Shown piece after piece: positions 34,189 to 42,472 of a stretch of DNA of 64,000 nucleotides. This DNA comes from Glycomyces artemisiae (GTDB lineage: Bacteria > Actinomycetota > Actinomycetes > Mycobacteriales > Micromonosporaceae). Numbering within the stretch: the first letter of the stretch is position 1; each line of letters begins with the position of its first letter. A program made the translations under genes and the position numbers. The notes below the pieces were generated by a model, which saw nothing but the letters and a program-made list of their open reading frames with translations, did no database searches and was not told the origin of the DNA. The stretch covers positions 62,001 through 126,000 of the forward strand of contig NZ_PVTJ01000012.1 of assembly GCF_003002955.1 (NCBI RefSeq), given 5' to 3'.

Positions 34189-35180
34189 CGGCCTTCACGG
34201 TCCGGCGGACCGCGACCGCGATCCTCGTCGGCGACCGCCCGCCGCACCCGGAGCGCACGATGCTCGTGGAGGCCCGCGGCGCGCTCCTGTACTGGGACGC
34301 CCTCGACCTGCGGGCGCACCCGGCCGCGGAGGTCTTCGACGCGCGGGCCGCGGGCGACTGGCTGTGGGAGGTCTACGGCCCGGAGGCGCTGACCGGGGCC
34401 GGGACGATGGCGACCGAATGGGAGTCGCCCGTGCTCGACGCCGCCCGGAACCTGGCGTTCCTGCACTGGGCGGGGGTGTGGTGGCCCGCGTCCCATGCCG
34501 CCGGAATCCCCGCGCTCCCGGCCGGCCTGCTGCGGGCCGAGACCGCTTGGTACACGGCCGGACTCGAACACCTCCTGGACGATGACACGGCCGTGGAGCG
34601 CGCGCTCGCGGAGGTCGACCTGGGCACGCTGGTCTCCTACCCGGAGGCCGCGGACCTCGCGGCAGGCATCGCCGACCTCGCGGACTCGTACGGGGTGGCG
34701 CTGCGCGACACGGCCCGGCTCCGGCCCGAGGACTGGGCGCTCGCGGCGGGCGGCGCAGAGGAAGGTCTCGCGGTGGCGTCCGGTTCGGCCCCGATCGACT
34801 GGAGCCTGGTCCCGGCCCGCACGCTCGACGCCGCGGGCGAAGCCGCATGGCGATTCGAACACCGCTCCGGCGCATGGGTACTGCACGTCGCCGCCCCCGC
34901 GGCACCCGACGCCGCACCGGCCGCGTTGACCGCGGTCGTCGACACCGTCGAGATCCCGCTCCGCCTCGACTCCGGCACCGGCACCTTCACCGGCGAAGCG
35001 CCCGCGCCGCCCGACTTCGCGATGCGCCTCGGCGGCGGCCGCCCGATCCAGGTCCAGGCCCCCGGCTACGCCGCGGACCGGTCCGAAGACCGGGCCGAGC
35101 GCCGCGCGGCCCTCATCGCGTTCGCGCGCGACCGCCTCGCCTCCCCCGACGCGACGCTCACCGAACGGGCCGCGGCATGA
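34185..35180 (+). CDS. Unknown protein, second gene of the TPR/CHAT operon
   Basis: A 331-residue soluble protein with no recognised domain. It contains a Trp/Tyr-rich N-terminal part (LLYWDALDLRAHPAAEVF, FLHWAGVWWPASHA) and a C-terminal beta-rich part (AWRFEHRSGAWVLHVAAPA onwards) ending in a charged helix. Start and stop overlap both neighbours by ATGA, marking a tightly coupled operon. No catalytic pattern is evident. It could be a structural or ligand-binding partner of the CHAT protein. Confidence 0.7.
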   Translation: MTAFTVRRTATAILVGDRPPHPERTMLVEARGALLYWDALDLRAHPAAEVFDARAAGDWLWEVYGPEALTGAGTMATEWESPVLDAARNLAFLHWAGVWWPASHAAGIPALPAGLLRAETAWYTAGLEHLLDDDTAVERALAEVDLGTLVSYPEAADLAAGIADLADSYGVALRDTARLRPEDWALAAGGAEEGLAVASGSAPIDWSLVPARTLDAAGEAAWRFEHRSGAWVLHVAAPAAPDAAPAALTAVVDTVEIPLRLDSGTGTFTGEAPAPPDFAMRLGGGRPIQVQAPGYAADRSEDRAERRAALIAFARDRLASPDATLTERAAA

Positions 35181-36796
35181 CCGACGACGACGTGATCGGC
35201 CTGCGCGGCAAGGAGACCAGCGGCCCGAGGTGGGCCGAGTTCCGGGAGCTGAACAACAGCGCCGCGAAGCTCGCGGCCAAAGGCCGAGCGGTCGAAGCCA
35301 TCGCGATACTCCACGGCGCCCTCGAACTCACCTACGTCGACGACGTCGACGCGGCGGGCCTCGACGGCCGGGCCCGCGCGCTCGGGAACCTCGCCGGACT
35401 CGCCGAAGGCCAGGGCGACACCGAAGGGGCGCTTCGCTTCGCAGCGCAGGCACTCGACGCCTGCCACGCCGCCGAAGCCCAGGCGGGCGACCGGTACGGC
35501 ACCGTCGCCGTCCGCGCCTCGGTCCTCGTCAACCGGTGCCAGACCCTGCAACTCCTCGGCCGCCTCGATGAGGCGCTCGCCGACGTCACCGGGGCGCTCG
35601 ACATCATCGGCGACGGCGACGGCCGCGACGAAGGGCTCCTCGCCGTGACGGCCAACAACACCCGCACCGTACTCCTCATCGGACTCGAACGCCTCGAAGA
35701 GGCCGAGGCCGCCGCCCAGTTGACGCTGCGCCTCGCCGCGGCCCTCGACCCGCGCCTGACCGGACACCCGTACTCGAACCTCGCCGTGATCGCCCAGTCG
35801 CTCAACGACCACGAGGCTGCCATGGACTACCTGCGGCTCGCCGAGCAGGTCCATCTCATGGCGGGCGACCCCGTCTCGGCCGCGCTCGCCGTCGCCAACC
35901 AGGGCCGGGCCGCGATGCGCGCCGGGGACGTGGCGACCGGGCAGCGGCTCCTCGCCGCCGCCGAGCAGGCACTCGACGCGAGCGATCAGCCGCTGCGCGC
36001 CGCGGAACTGCGCTACAGTCGCGCGCACGCCGCGTTCCAGGCGGGCGACGCGGCCGCGGCGCGCGAACTACTCGGACCGGCGATCACCGCCCTGCGCCGG
36101 GCCGGTCACGTGACGGTCCTCGCCGAAGCCCTTGCGGTCCAAGGCGACCTACAGGCCGCCGCGGGCGACTTCGACAAGGCAGACGATTCCTACCTCGCCG
36201 CCTGGCAGGTCTACGAGGAGACCGGCGCCCGCTACCACCTCGCCCGCCTCGACATGCGCCGCTCGTTCGCGGTCACCGCCCAGGCCGAAACCGCCCGAAC
36301 CCCGCGCGGGCGCACCCGGCTCCTGCGGCGCGCGTTCGACCTGTCCCTCACCTCGGCGCTCGCGACCGACGCGATCCGCCACGGCTTCGCGCCCGGACGC
36401 GCCCGGGAGCGCTGGGCCGCGACGGTGGCGATCCCCGCGATGGCCCACGCGCTGAGCCTCGCCGCGGCCCTGCGCGACGGCGCGCTCGTCTCGGAGCTGC
36501 TGGAGCACATGAGCGCCACGGTCTCACTCCACGCCTCGGCGCCCGGCGAATTCCAGCCGTTCGCCGAACCCCCGGACGTCCCGCTTCCCGAACCCGCCCA
36601 AGGAGAACGGCTCTCCTTCACCGCCTCGGCCCTCGTCTCCGGCACCTCGGCGGACTTCCCGGCCGCCCGCTTCAGCCTCCCGCCGCGGCTGCGCGTCAAC
36701 CCCTGGCGGGAGTCCCGATTGGAGCCGTGGATCCGGGAGACCGAGCGCCGCTACGGGTTCCCGATCCGCTCGGACGAAGTGGTCGACACATGGTGA
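35177..36796 (+). CDS. TPR-repeat protein upstream of the CHAT protease
   Basis: A 539-residue protein built mostly of tetratricopeptide repeats between residues about 25 and 380, with recurring A-x3-G/A spacing in segments such as LGNLAGLAEGQGDTEGALRF, NRCQTLQLLGRLDEALADV and YSNLAVIAQSLNDHEAAMDY. The C-terminal 150 residues are not TPR and include a Pro-rich stretch. In typical CHAT proteins the TPRs and protease are one chain; here they are encoded separately, and the CHAT start overlaps this stop by 7 bp. Binding to the CHAT protein as sensor or regulator is the natural inference. Confidence 0.85.
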   Translation: MTDDDVIGLRGKETSGPRWAEFRELNNSAAKLAAKGRAVEAIAILHGALELTYVDDVDAAGLDGRARALGNLAGLAEGQGDTEGALRFAAQALDACHAAEAQAGDRYGTVAVRASVLVNRCQTLQLLGRLDEALADVTGALDIIGDGDGRDEGLLAVTANNTRTVLLIGLERLEEAEAAAQLTLRLAAALDPRLTGHPYSNLAVIAQSLNDHEAAMDYLRLAEQVHLMAGDPVSAALAVANQGRAAMRAGDVATGQRLLAAAEQALDASDQPLRAAELRYSRAHAAFQAGDAAAARELLGPAITALRRAGHVTVLAEALAVQGDLQAAAGDFDKADDSYLAAWQVYEETGARYHLARLDMRRSFAVTAQAETARTPRGRTRLLRRAFDLSLTSALATDAIRHGFAPGRARERWAATVAIPAMAHALSLAAALRDGALVSELLEHMSATVSLHASAPGEFQPFAEPPDVPLPEPAQGERLSFTASALVSGTSADFPAARFSLPPRLRVNPWRESRLEPWIRETERRYGFPIRSDEVVDTW

Positions 36797-37989
36797 ACCG
36801 CCCGACCGTGCAGCTCAAGCTGGTCGACGCCGACGGGCTGTACTACTCGTGGCGCTGGGAGCACGAACTCGGCGCGATCCAGAACATCATGGTCGAGCCC
36901 GGCTACGTGCAGCCCGCCCTCGACGCGCTCGCCGAGGCGCTCCCGACGCCGCTGCCCGGCGAGACCGTGGACCAGGCGCTCCAGCGCTCCCTCACCGGCC
37001 CGCTGACCGACCGCGACCGCGAGGCCGGGCTCGCGACGGCCCTCGCCGCGGCGCTCATCCCCTACCAGCTCGCCGTGGAGATGAACGCGCTCCTCGAACG
37101 GGGCCTGCGCCCGCACGTGCGCATCCAGCCGTCGCTGTCGACCGCTCAAGTCCCTTGGGAGGCATTGCGAGTCGATGAAGGCGAGCGCTTCGTGACGAAC
37201 GCCGACGTCTCGGTCCTCCCGCCCGCGACGGTCCGCAACGCCCCGGAGCGCCGCAGGACCGCCTGGAACCCGGACGGCCCGGTCGTGGCGGTCCTGGACC
37301 CGAAGATCCCCGGCGCGGGCCGCGACCTGGGATCGGTCCTGGGCGACGTCCCGGACGACGCCCCGCTCATCACGGCCCTGGGCGAGCGTCGCGTCCCCTC
37401 TGGTCCCCCCGCCCGCCGCGGCGACCTCGACCGCGACGTCCTGGAGCCGCTCCTCGCCGGCGCCGCGCGCTTCCTCTACGTCGGCCACGTCACGACCGCG
37501 AAGCACGGCCTCGACGCCCGCCTCCACTTGAGCTGCGGGCCCGCCACGACCGGCCGCGCCGCGGTCGTCAACGGCCACCGCCCCCTCACCGCGGCCGACC
37601 TCCTCCTGGGCCACCGCCCCGGGCCCGCGGCCCCTTGGCGCATGCCGAACCGGGTCGCACTCATCGCCTGCGAGAGCGGCGGCGAAGTCCGCTTCGCCGA
37701 ACCCGTCGGCCTCGTCGCCGCCGCCGTCCACACCGGCGCCTCCTACGTCACCGCCACCCGCTGGACCCTCCCCACCGACGAGGGCCTGCGCCACTTCGCC
37801 CCGGGCGCAACGGCATCGACGACCGTGCTCCCGGAGGCGATCCTGGCGGTCAACACCGCCCACGACGCCGACGACCCCGTCGCCGCCCTGAACGCCTGGC
37901 AACGCGACAAAGCGGCCCGCTGGGAGGCGGCGGGCCGCCTGGAGGACTCCCCCGCGATCTGGGCGGCCTTCGCCACCGCGTACGCCTAG
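36790..37989 (+). CDS. CHAT-domain (caspase-like) protease
   Basis: A 399-residue protein of the caspase/separase-like clan. The CHAT domain occupies residues about 115-399: the entry motif VPWEALRV (121-128), the catalytic histidine H233 in FLYVGHVTT and the catalytic cysteine C294 in VALIACESGG, followed by the usual strand pair AAVHTGASYVTATRW. The dyad is intact, so activity is likely. The N-terminal 115 residues are a mixed alpha/beta prodomain. No cleavage target is recognisable. It is the last of four coupled genes and converges with the hemerythrin-like gene, sharing a CTAG at the stops. Confidence 0.88.
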   Translation: MVNRPTVQLKLVDADGLYYSWRWEHELGAIQNIMVEPGYVQPALDALAEALPTPLPGETVDQALQRSLTGPLTDRDREAGLATALAAALIPYQLAVEMNALLERGLRPHVRIQPSLSTAQVPWEALRVDEGERFVTNADVSVLPPATVRNAPERRRTAWNPDGPVVAVLDPKIPGAGRDLGSVLGDVPDDAPLITALGERRVPSGPPARRGDLDRDVLEPLLAGAARFLYVGHVTTAKHGLDARLHLSCGPATTGRAAVVNGHRPLTAADLLLGHRPGPAAPWRMPNRVALIACESGGEVRFAEPVGLVAAAVHTGASYVTATRWTLPTDEGLRHFAPGATASTTVLPEAILAVNTAHDADDPVAALNAWQRDKAARWEAAGRLEDSPAIWAAFATAYA

Positions 37990-38453
37990 GCGAGGTCCCC
38001 GAGAAGTTCCTTCGGGTCGGTCTCCAGGGCGAGGGCGTCGAGGATGCTCAGCAGTTGGCGCTCCTCGTAGCCGAAGTGGGTCTCCATGACCGCGCCGATG
38101 CCGTCGAGGTGGCGGTGGAGGGTGTCGTCGTCGGCGCCCGAGTCGATCGCGGCGGCGAAGCCGCCGAGGAGGTGTTCGAGCATGTTGTGGTCGCGCATGA
38201 GGTTGGCGATCACGGGTTCGAGCTCGGGGTGCGCGGCGGTGATCTCGGGGAACAGGCCCCGGTCCTCGCTCTGGTGGTGGCCGCTGAGTGCGGCGCAGAA
38301 GCCGCGGCAGTAGACGAGGAGGTCCTCGCCGTTCCTGTCGTCGAACTCGTCGTCGATCTGGCGGCGGGCCAGGTCGAGGGCCTGCCGGAGGCGCTGGTGG
38401 ACGCTGCGGAGTTGGGTGCTGAACGCGACCAGGCGGTCGGTCTCTGAACTGAT
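37986..38453 (-). CDS. Hemerythrin-like HHE domain protein, probable ATC start
   Basis: A 155-residue four-helix protein with the di-iron ligand pattern: H19, H59 and E63 (GHHQSEDRG), H89 and H94 (RDHNMLEHL), H126 with E130/E131 (THFGYEERQ). Such proteins bind oxygen or NO or sense redox state. No ATG, GTG or TTG in frame is well placed. AAGGAG (38460-38465) stands exactly six bases before an ATC codon at 38451-38453, which I take as the start. The nearest upstream in-frame ATG (38540) would add 29 residues of non-coding character and overlap the divergent gene start. Confidence 0.8.
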   Translation of the reverse strand: MSSETDRLVAFSTQLRSVHQRLRQALDLARRQIDDEFDDRNGEDLLVYCRGFCAALSGHHQSEDRGLFPEITAAHPELEPVIANLMRDHNMLEHLLGGFAAAIDSGADDDTLHRHLDGIGAVMETHFGYEERQLLSILDALALETDPKELLGDLA

Positions 38454-38538
38454 GTCGTGCTCCTTCGATGCCCGGCGTCCCGGAGGACGCCGTCCGGCAT
38501 CGTAACCGCTCGGACGCCGAGGGCCTATGATCCCGGTC

Positions 38539-39150
38539 ATGACCGGACTCCTCGAATTCCACGCCGTCGCCCTGAACGCCACCGTCGACCTCGTGGACGG
38601 GGCCGAGCGGCTCGACCTGCCCACGCCCTGCGCGGGCTGGGACCTCGGGCGGCTCGTCGCGCACATGACCGGCCAGAACCTGGGGTTCGCGGCCGCCGCG
38701 CGCGGCGACGGCTTCGAGCCCCGGACCTGGGCGGAGGTCCCGTCCACCCCCGCGGCGTTCCGGGCCTCGGCCGCGGAAGTGCTGGCGGCCTTCGCCTCCG
38801 AGGGCGCCGCCGAGCGGACCTGGTCGATCCTCGCCGGGGCCGACCAGGAGGTGCAGGTGCCGGGGCGCACCGCGATCGGGTTCCACTTCATCGACTACGT
38901 CGTCCACGCCTGGGACGTCGGCGTCTCGCTCGGGCGCCCGCCCGTGTTCCCGCGCCCGCTGCTGGACGCCGTGCTGCCCTTGGCCCTCGAAGTTCCGGCG
39001 ACCGGGCCCGCGCGGTCCGGCCCCTACGCGCCGTTCGCCCCCGCGGTGACCGCCGCGGCCGACGCGGACCCCATGGACGAGCTGCTCGCCTATCTGGGCC
39101 GCGACCCCGAGTGGAAGGCCCCCTCGCCCGAAGGCGAAGGGGCCCGGTAG
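38539..39150 (+). CDS. TIGR03086 family (DinB-like, maleylpyruvate isomerase N-terminal) protein
   Basis: A 203-residue protein of the DinB-like metal-binding fold. Family marks are the opening LLEFHAVALNATVDLVD, the PTPCAGWDLGRLVAHMTGQN motif with a metal-binding histidine, and HFIDYVVHAWDVGVSLG with two more. The ATG at 38539 aligns with the normal family N-terminus; an ATG at 38527 is an alternative. These proteins may use mycothiol as cofactor, as maleylpyruvate isomerase does, but most have no known function. A hairpin (39117-39144) overlaps its last codons. Confidence 0.85.
   Translation: MTGLLEFHAVALNATVDLVDGAERLDLPTPCAGWDLGRLVAHMTGQNLGFAAAARGDGFEPRTWAEVPSTPAAFRASAAEVLAAFASEGAAERTWSILAGADQEVQVPGRTAIGFHFIDYVVHAWDVGVSLGRPPVFPRPLLDAVLPLALEVPATGPARSGPYAPFAPAVTAAADADPMDELLAYLGRDPEWKAPSPEGEGAR
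39117..39144 (+). terminator. Hairpin at the end of the TIGR03086 gene
   Basis: GGCCCCCTCGCC (39117-39128) pairs with GGCGAAGGGGCC (39133-39144) with one mismatch and a CGAA tetraloop, just before the stop codon. It could stop transcripts from both convergent genes. Confidence 0.55.
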
Positions 39151-39158
39151 GAGACCGG

Positions 39159-41645
39159 TCAGTCCTCGGCCTTCTCCACGTGCGGGTGGCGGCGCTCCAG
39201 TGCCGCGCCCTCCACGTCCACGTCCGGGAGGATGCGGTCGAGCCACTTCGGCAGCCACCACGCCTTGTCGCCCACGAGGTGCATGAGCGCCGGGATGATG
39301 AGCATCCGGACCAGGAACGCGTCGACGAGCACGCCGAAGGCGAGCGCGAAGCCGATCGGCCGGATCATCGTCGAGTGGGAGAAGATGAACCCGCCGAAGA
39401 CCGCCATCATGATGATCGCGGCGGCCGTGACGACCGACCGGCCGGCGCGCACGCCGAGGACGACGGACTGCCGCGCCGGGGCGCCGTGGGCGTACGCCTC
39501 GCGCATGCCCGAGCCGATGAACAGCATGTAGTCCATGGCGAGCCCGAACAGGATGCCGACCAGGAGCGTCGGCAGGAAGTTCAGGATCGGGCCGGGCGTG
39601 TCGACGCCGAAGACGTCGGCGAGCCAGCCCCACTGGTAGATCGCGACGACGCCGCCGAGGGCCGCGAAGTAGCTGAGGATGAACCCGAGCGTCGCGAGCA
39701 CCGGCACGAGGATCGACCGGAACACCAGGATGAGGATGATGAGCGACAGGCCCACCACGACCGCGAGGTATACCGGGAGCGCGTCGGCGAGGATCTCCGA
39801 GATGTCGATGTTCCCCGAGGCCGAGCCGGCGACGCCGACGTCCTCGACGCCGTCCACGGACAGGTCCCGCAGGGCGTGCACGAGCTCCTGAGTGGACTCC
39901 GAGGTCGGGCCCTCTTCGGGGATCACCTGGAACGCCATGGTGGTGCCGTCCTCGGAGGTCCCGATGGGCGCCACGGCGACCACGTCGTCCTCGGCGGCGA
40001 CGGCCTGGGCGACGGCGACCTGGTCGGCGAGCGCCGCGGTGTCGTCGGCCGGGGCCTCGGCGAGGTCGGCGACGACGAGCAGCGAGCCGTTCTGGCCCTC
40101 GCCGAAGCGCTCGGCGATCGTCTCGTACGCCTGGTACTGGGTGGTGTCGTGCTGCTCGGAGGACCCGTCGGGCAGGTTGAGCCGCAGGTCCATCGCGGGG
40201 AGCGCGACGGCGATGAGCGCGCCGAGGCCGACGAGGACGCGCATGACGGCGCGGCCGGTGTGCATCGGCTGCGGGTCGGGCTTGCGCGTCTCCGCGTGGT
40301 CCTCGCGGGCCTTGCGCTCGCGCTTCGACAGGATCTTCAGGCCCGCGAGGCGCAGGAGCGCCGGGATGAACGTGATCGCCACGAGCACCGCGATCGCGAT
40401 GCAGAACGCGCCGATCGAGCCCATGAGGCCGAGGAACGGGATGCCGGTGATGTTCAACGCCACCAAGGCGATGAGCACCGTGGCGCCCGCGAACACGACC
40501 GCGTTCCCGGAGGTGCCGGTGGCGAGCGCGATCGACTCGTCGACGTCGTAGCCCTCTTTGAGCTGGCGCCGATGCCGGTTGACGATGAACAGCGAGTAGT
40601 CGATGCCCACGGCGAGGCCGAGCATGAGGCCGAGGATCGGGGTCACCGAGGTCATCTCGACGGCGCCGGAGAGCGACATGCTCGCGAGCGCGCCGATGCC
40701 CACGGCCACGAGGGCGGTGGCGAGCGGCAGGACCGCGCCGACGAACGTGCCGAGCATGAGAACCAGGACGATCCCGGCGACGACGAGGCCGATGACCTCG
40801 CTGACGCCCGCGATCTGCGGGACGGCGTCGAGCATCTCGGAGGAGTAGTCGAAGTCCACGCCGTCCACAGGGGAGTCCTCGAAGACGGCGGTGACGTCCT
40901 CCTTCGTCTCGGGCGTGACGTCCATCTGCGGCTCGGTGAACGCGACCGTGACGATGGCGGCGCTGCCGTCGGAGGAGACGACGCCCGCGTCGGCGGCGAG
41001 GTCGAGGAGCACCGCGCCGTCCTCAAGGGACTTCGATTGGGCTTCGAGCTCGGCGGCGCCCGCTTCGAGCTGGGCCTCCTGCGCTTCGAGTTCCGCGTAC
41101 CCGGCGTCGAGCTGGGCCTGCTGGGCGTCGAGGTCGGCGGAGTCGCCGAACTGCTCGCGGGCGGCGTCGAGCTGCGCCTGGGACGCGTCGAGGTCGGCGC
41201 GGGCGTCCTGGATCTGGGCGCGGCCCGCCTCGGCCTGGGCGAGCCCGTCCTCGATCTGGGTGCGGCCCTGGTCGATCTGGGTCTGCTGCTCCTCGCGCTG
41301 CGCCTCGGTGGCGAACGGGTCGACCACCGTCTCGACGCCGTCGACGTCGGCGGCGTCGGCGATGAGGGCCGAGATCGCGGCCTTCTGCTCGTCGGTGAAC
41401 GGGTCGCCGTTCGCGGTGGAGAGGACGATGCTGCCGGTGCCGCCGGAGGCTTCGGGGAGCGCCTCGGCGAGGTGGTCGGTGACCTCCTCGGTCGGGGTGC
41501 CCGGGATGGAGAGCGTGGTCGCGAAGGCGCCGCCGAAGAGCACGAACGCCGCGGCGGCGGCCGCGAGGATCAGCGCCCACGCGGCGATGACGGTCTTGGC
41601 GCGGCGGGCGCACCAGCGCCCGACGCGGTACAGGAATTCGGCCAA
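39159..41645 (-). CDS. MMPL/RND-family transporter with extracytoplasmic coiled coil
   Basis: An 828-residue transporter with two blocks of membrane helices, each with an MMPL signature: GLAVGIDYSLFIVNRHRRQL and GLAMDYMLFIGSGMRE. Such proteins export lipids or drugs using the proton gradient. Between helix 1 and the first helix block there is an insertion, residues 112-212, of a long coiled coil made of near-repeats (QAQLDA, EAQLEA, RAQIQDA) like that of YhgE/Pip-type proteins. It lies 37 bp downstream of its TetR gene in an operon. The TetR operator at 42358 probably controls both. The substrate is unknown. Confidence 0.9.
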   Translation of the reverse strand: MAEFLYRVGRWCARRAKTVIAAWALILAAAAAAFVLFGGAFATTLSIPGTPTEEVTDHLAEALPEASGGTGSIVLSTANGDPFTDEQKAAISALIADAADVDGVETVVDPFATEAQREEQQTQIDQGRTQIEDGLAQAEAGRAQIQDARADLDASQAQLDAAREQFGDSADLDAQQAQLDAGYAELEAQEAQLEAGAAELEAQSKSLEDGAVLLDLAADAGVVSSDGSAAIVTVAFTEPQMDVTPETKEDVTAVFEDSPVDGVDFDYSSEMLDAVPQIAGVSEVIGLVVAGIVLVLMLGTFVGAVLPLATALVAVGIGALASMSLSGAVEMTSVTPILGLMLGLAVGIDYSLFIVNRHRRQLKEGYDVDESIALATGTSGNAVVFAGATVLIALVALNITGIPFLGLMGSIGAFCIAIAVLVAITFIPALLRLAGLKILSKRERKAREDHAETRKPDPQPMHTGRAVMRVLVGLGALIAVALPAMDLRLNLPDGSSEQHDTTQYQAYETIAERFGEGQNGSLLVVADLAEAPADDTAALADQVAVAQAVAAEDDVVAVAPIGTSEDGTTMAFQVIPEEGPTSESTQELVHALRDLSVDGVEDVGVAGSASGNIDISEILADALPVYLAVVVGLSLIILILVFRSILVPVLATLGFILSYFAALGGVVAIYQWGWLADVFGVDTPGPILNFLPTLLVGILFGLAMDYMLFIGSGMREAYAHGAPARQSVVLGVRAGRSVVTAAAIIMMAVFGGFIFSHSTMIRPIGFALAFGVLVDAFLVRMLIIPALMHLVGDKAWWLPKWLDRILPDVDVEGAALERRHPHVEKAED

Positions 41646-41682
41646 GGTGGTCTCCTGGTGGTGGTTGCGGGTGTTCTGGTGC

Positions 41683-42336
41683 TCAGGTGCCGGGCTCGCG
41701 GAGGACCGCGGTGACGCGGCCGACGAAGCGGTCCCAGGCGCGGCGCGAACCGGGCGTGTCCGCGGCGCCGGTCTCCTCGATCCAGAGGTGCACGAATCCG
41801 AGGAGGCCGCCGCAGAACGCGGCGACGAGGAGGCGGACGGCGAGGGCGTCCACGTCGGGGTGGCGGCCCGTCATCGCGGCCGTCATCCGCTCGGTGAAGA
41901 GGTTGAAGGCGCGCTGCATGAGCAGGGCTTCGCGCTCCCCCGGCTGCGGCTCGCCGCCGAGGATCCCGAAGAGCTCCACGACGACGGGCACGAGGTGGTC
42001 GCCGGAGGAGGTGGCGGCGAGGTCGGCGAGGACGGTGTCGGGTTCGCGCTCGTCGTTGGCGGCGCGCGCGGACATGCGGTCGACGACCTCGACGAGCATC
42101 TGCCCGGCGACCTCGGTGGCGACGTCGGCGAGGGTCGCGAAGTGGTTGAAGACGGTGCGGCGCGAGACGTCGGCGGCGGCGGCCAGCTCGTCGACGGAGA
42201 ACCCGGTGCCCTGGCGCTCGCGCATGAGGTCGGCGGCGGCGTCGAGGATCGCCTTGCGGCTCTTGGCTTTGAGCGCGGCGCGGCGGTCGACCGGCGGGCC
42301 GGGCGGCGGGTCGACGGGTCCTGCGGGAGCGGCCAT
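41683..42336 (-). CDS. TetR family regulator of the MMPL transporter
   Basis: A 217-residue TetR protein with the helix-turn-helix FSVDELAAAADVSRRTVFNHF near residues 46-66, one residue-run of which is split by the turn AADVS. The ligand domain follows (LVPVVVELFGILGG onwards). A TAGTGT box (42344-42349, minus strand) lies 7 nt before the ATG, so the transcript appears leaderless. A perfect 17-bp palindrome (42358-42374) overlaps the -35 position, which predicts autorepression and co-control of the transporter. Confidence 0.9.
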   Translation of the reverse strand: MAAPAGPVDPPPGPPVDRRAALKAKSRKAILDAAADLMRERQGTGFSVDELAAAADVSRRTVFNHFATLADVATEVAGQMLVEVVDRMSARAANDEREPDTVLADLAATSSGDHLVPVVVELFGILGGEPQPGEREALLMQRAFNLFTERMTAAMTGRHPDVDALAVRLLVAAFCGGLLGFVHLWIEETGAADTPGSRRAWDRFVGRVTAVLREPGT

Positions 42337-42343
42337 GCCGCCT

Positions 42344-42374
42344 ACACTAAATGCAACGATGCACTGAGTGCATC
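42344..42374 (-). promoter_or_regulatory. Leaderless promoter and TetR operator of the MMPL operon
   Basis: The operator GATGCACTGAGTGCATC (42358-42374) has perfect 8-bp arms around one base. The -10 box TAGTGT (42344-42349, minus strand) is 8 bp downstream of it and 7 nt before the tetR ATG. Repressor bound here would cover the -35 region. Confidence 0.7.
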
Positions 42375-42422
42375 ATCTTGTGCGGATCGCCACAGGTCGC
42401 CGCGGCGCGGGACTGGCGCTGC

Positions 42423-42440
42423 AAACCGTCCAGTCGGTAT
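42423..42440. promoter_or_regulatory. Predicted TetR regulon operator 1
   Basis: AAACCGTCCAGTCGGTAT is a near-palindrome matching the consensus ATACCGWCYRGWCGGTAT. It overlaps a TATGCT -10 box (42438-42443) upstream of the alcohol dehydrogenase operon. Confidence 0.65.
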
Positions 42441-42472
42441 GCTGAGCGGTACCGAACGACGAGGAGGTCGGC

